This document shows positions 62,269 through 64,000 of a stretch of DNA of 64,000 bases, one piece after another. The notes beneath the pieces were generated by a model. The model saw nothing but the letters and a program-made list of their open reading frames with translations. It made no database searches and was not told the origin of the DNA. Position numbers and translations under genes: made by a program. This DNA comes from a virus, in the IMG/VR virus record IMGVR_UViG_3300047678_000276, positions 1 through 64,000 of that record, one strand, 5' to 3'. Positions within the stretch are counted from its first letter, which is position 1. The number at the start of each line of letters is the position of its first letter.

Positions 62269-63177
62269 ATGAAAAACAAAAAAACGCTTAACGAAGAAAT
62301 GAATAGAATGAAAAAACTTTCTGGACTTCTTAAAGAATCAGAAGGAGATTTTATGGAAGAAAAATCTATTCAAGAGTTTCACAATACAACTTCAAACATT
62401 GAGATCAATGGAAAAAAAGTTGATGTTGGTTCTATTAAAATTGACGGTATTGACAGAGGAGATTATCCTGATTTTTCTGATGCATATGTAACGAGTGCTC
62501 AATTTGAAGATGGTTCTGAGTTAGATGAAGATGAATTAATGGAATTAGACTCTAGTCATGGAGATAAAATTCATGAATTGATTTTTGACAGACAACTTTA
62601 TCTTGAAGAGAGTGAGAAAAACGAATGTATGAATGAAGGCGTTGATGGTGGTGTTCTTACTTATGATGGTCTACCAAATAAAGTTAAAGAATATTTTCAA
62701 AGAAACATTACTATAAGCGTGGCCTTTGTAAAGAAAGATGGATCTGTTAGACATATGGCATTTAGAAGAAGTTTAAAAGCATATGAAAAAAGCGATAAGG
62801 AAAAAACTGACGCTCAGATGAATGTTCTTAAAAACAATAATTTAATGAATGTTTATGACACAAACGTATACATCAAAACCAAAAAAGAAACTGGAGACCC
62901 CGCATTGGCAGCAAAGAGTAGTTTTAGAAACTTCAAACTAGAGAATGTTTTGGCGTTTCTTTGTGGTGGAGAGGTTTTTGACATGAGAGAAAACAACAAG
63001 ATCAAAGAGAGATTTGGAGAAGTGGTTTATGATTCATTAACAAGAAATATGGTTTCGGCCCTAGAAAAGGATGAGGCTGAGGGTGAGATGGGAATGAAGA
63101 CAGATGAGACTATGAATGAATCTATGATTAGGAGAGTTGTAAGGGGTATTATGTTAGATTTTATACCTAAAAAATAA
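62269..63177 (+). CDS. Hypothetical virion-like protein, 302 aa
   Basis: N-terminal LNEEMNRMKKLSGLLKESEGD again has a basic helix ending in LKE. DGRQ-free, acidic middle (YPDFSDAYVTSAQFEDGSELDEDELMELDSS), a basic domain RNITISVAFVKKDGSVRHMAFRRSLKAYEK, and a C-terminal copy-like MNESMIRRVVRGIMLDF. That end looks like another leader peptide. Ten bases after the GP88 gene. Confidence 0.75.
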   Translation: MKNKKTLNEEMNRMKKLSGLLKESEGDFMEEKSIQEFHNTTSNIEINGKKVDVGSIKIDGIDRGDYPDFSDAYVTSAQFEDGSELDEDELMELDSSHGDKIHELIFDRQLYLEESEKNECMNEGVDGGVLTYDGLPNKVKEYFQRNITISVAFVKKDGSVRHMAFRRSLKAYEKSDKEKTDAQMNVLKNNNLMNVYDTNVYIKTKKETGDPALAAKSSFRNFKLENVLAFLCGGEVFDMRENNKIKERFGEVVYDSLTRNMVSALEKDEAEGEMGMKTDETMNESMIRRVVRGIMLDFIPKK

Positions 63178-63239
63178 ACGGCTTTTGGTCTAAAATTACT
63201 TTTTTTGATATATTTATAAACAAACAAATCTATTATACT

Positions 63240-63824
63240 ATGAAAAAACAAATTATATCTGAGTCTAAACTTAGAGAAATAATCAAAGAAGAAGCTCTTA
63301 GAATGAAAAAGAGAATCACTCTTGAGAACGAAAAGAAGACTCTTTTAAAGAAGCTTAATGAAATGTATATGGAAGATAGCGCTTCTGACGACAACACTGA
63401 CGATGGTGAGTGTGACGGTTCAATGGCAGGTGCAATGGGAGAAGGACAAGTAGAAGAAGGCGTTTTTAGTAAGCCTGATTATGCTGCTGACGCTGATCAA
63501 AAACTTGCGCTTCCAGCGTATAAAAAAGCTGCACAAGGACTTATATCTGCTCTTGTTAGAAAAGGCGCAGAAGCTGTTGGTGATTGGGCTAAACACTTCT
63601 TTGAAGGTAAAGACATAACTGATCAAGCTCAAGCTAATGAAGTATTCAGAAACATGCTTGGAACTTATAAAAACCTTTGGAAATCAGCTTATATTGCAAA
63701 CGAAGGAAACATGGCAAATATGTCATTTAATCCTTTAACTGGAGCATTTGAAAAAGGTGCTGGTCCTAGCTCAGGAACTTGGTTTACAGGTTTAACTGGA
63801 GAAGGAAAAGAAGTTAAAAAATAA
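63240..63824 (+). CDS. Hypothetical virion-like protein, 194 aa
   Basis: Starts MKKQIISESKLREIIKEEALRM (IKE motif), then charged coiled-coil, an acidic Asp/Ser/Gly linker, and a helical domain (LALPAYKKAAQGLISALVRKGAEAVGDWAKHFFEGKD). TATATTTATAAACAAACAA precedes it. Resembles an internal head protein by build only. A terminator follows. Confidence 0.72.
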   Translation: MKKQIISESKLREIIKEEALRMKKRITLENEKKTLLKKLNEMYMEDSASDDNTDDGECDGSMAGAMGEGQVEEGVFSKPDYAADADQKLALPAYKKAAQGLISALVRKGAEAVGDWAKHFFEGKDITDQAQANEVFRNMLGTYKNLWKSAYIANEGNMANMSFNPLTGAFEKGAGPSSGTWFTGLTGEGKEVKK

Positions 63825-63836
63825 TATTAAAACATA

Positions 63837-63866
63837 TAAAAAAAGCCCTCAACTTGAGGGCTTTTT
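63837..63866. terminator. Bidirectional terminator
   Basis: AAAAAGCCCTCAA-CTTG-AGGGCTTTTTT. It separates the 63240-63824 gene from the opposing gene at the right edge. Confidence 0.85.
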
Positions 63867-63870
63867 TGTT

Positions 63871-64000
63871 TTAAATCGTTTTGTTTATTCTGTCTAGATC
63901 ATCTTGACTTAGGAACAGAAAACTAATGAATGAGTGTTTCGTTTCAGCTGAAACTTTTCTGTCTTCATATAGCTTATATATGATAAAAGACATGGCAAAA
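63871..64000 (-). CDS. Partial hypothetical protein, enters from right edge
   Basis: The minus-strand frame is open from the window edge to a stop at 63871-63873: FAMSFIIYKLYEDRKVSAETKHSFISFLFLSQDDLDRINKTI. Only the C-terminus is seen. An ATG at 63992-63994 may be internal. No family recognised. Confidence 0.6.
   Translation of the reverse strand, partial: FAMSFIIYKLYEDRKVSAETKHSFISFLFLSQDDLDRINKTI

Noticed and set aside
1-64000. CRISPR arrays or insertion sequences
   Set aside because: No regularly spaced 24-40 bp repeats with unique spacers, and no transposase-like ORFs or paired terminal inverted repeats were found.

Overview
The window looks like part of the genome of a large tailed phage of a Bacteroidota (Flavobacterium-like) host. 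The DNA is AT-rich and packed with small ORFs. Most start codons lack a Shine-Dalgarno sequence and sit behind very short A-rich leaders (AACAAACA or AACCAACC just before ATG), as in Bacteroidota. Host-type promoters (TTTG, 19-20 bp, TAnnTTTG) occur, and there are six tRNAs, homing endonucleases of three or four types, DNA methyltransferases, a WGR/ATP-dependent DNA ligase, a phage sigma factor and several domains known mainly from phages (DUF932, DUF1281/Api92, GP88, DUF6915, DUF6927). No terminase, portal, capsid, polymerase or helicase gene lies in the window.

Layout. 1-265: end-truncated minus-strand gene. 266-1621: largely non-coding, repeat- and promoter-rich, a candidate origin/regulatory region. 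1622-4192: HNH endonuclease and a tight set of tiny minus-strand genes sharing a C-terminal Gly-Glu-hydrophobic signature. 4333-18887: minus-strand operons with the sigma factor, DUF932, DUF1281, tRNAs and two homing endonucleases, one of which has split a gene. 18918-52872: about 34 kb of almost exclusively minus-strand small genes, many with their own promoter, plus ligase, Dcm-like and N4/N6 methyltransferases, and a plus-strand RNA island (24.6-25.2 kb). 52.9-53.25 kb: divergent strand switch. 53.2-55.1 kb: small plus-strand genes, iteron-like repeats and an HNH endonuclease. 55.2-64 kb: mixed-strand, late-looking genes with larger proteins. Several begin with a shared basic/amphipathic peptide ending in a (L/I)xE motif, which suggests packaging into the head.

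Regulation visible in sequence. Class A promoters have -35 TTTTTAAGTT, 13-14 bp, -10 TTTCTAT, and stand in front of about 65 genes. Class B promoters are TTGTAAC, 16 bp, CGTATAAT. They resemble ECF-sigma promoters and precede the sigma gene itself. Class C is the host sigma-A type. Class D is a TATTTATAA box near start codons of late-looking and homing-endonuclease genes, resembling T4 late promoters. Class A promoters are often folded into the upstream gene's terminator hairpin, and ten or more orphan class A promoters carrying a GGTTGGC extension face hairpins or terminators rather than genes.

Three genes (DNA ligase and two small ones) are readable only if a frameshift at an A-run is assumed. 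All functions come from reading motifs by eye, and no database search was run.
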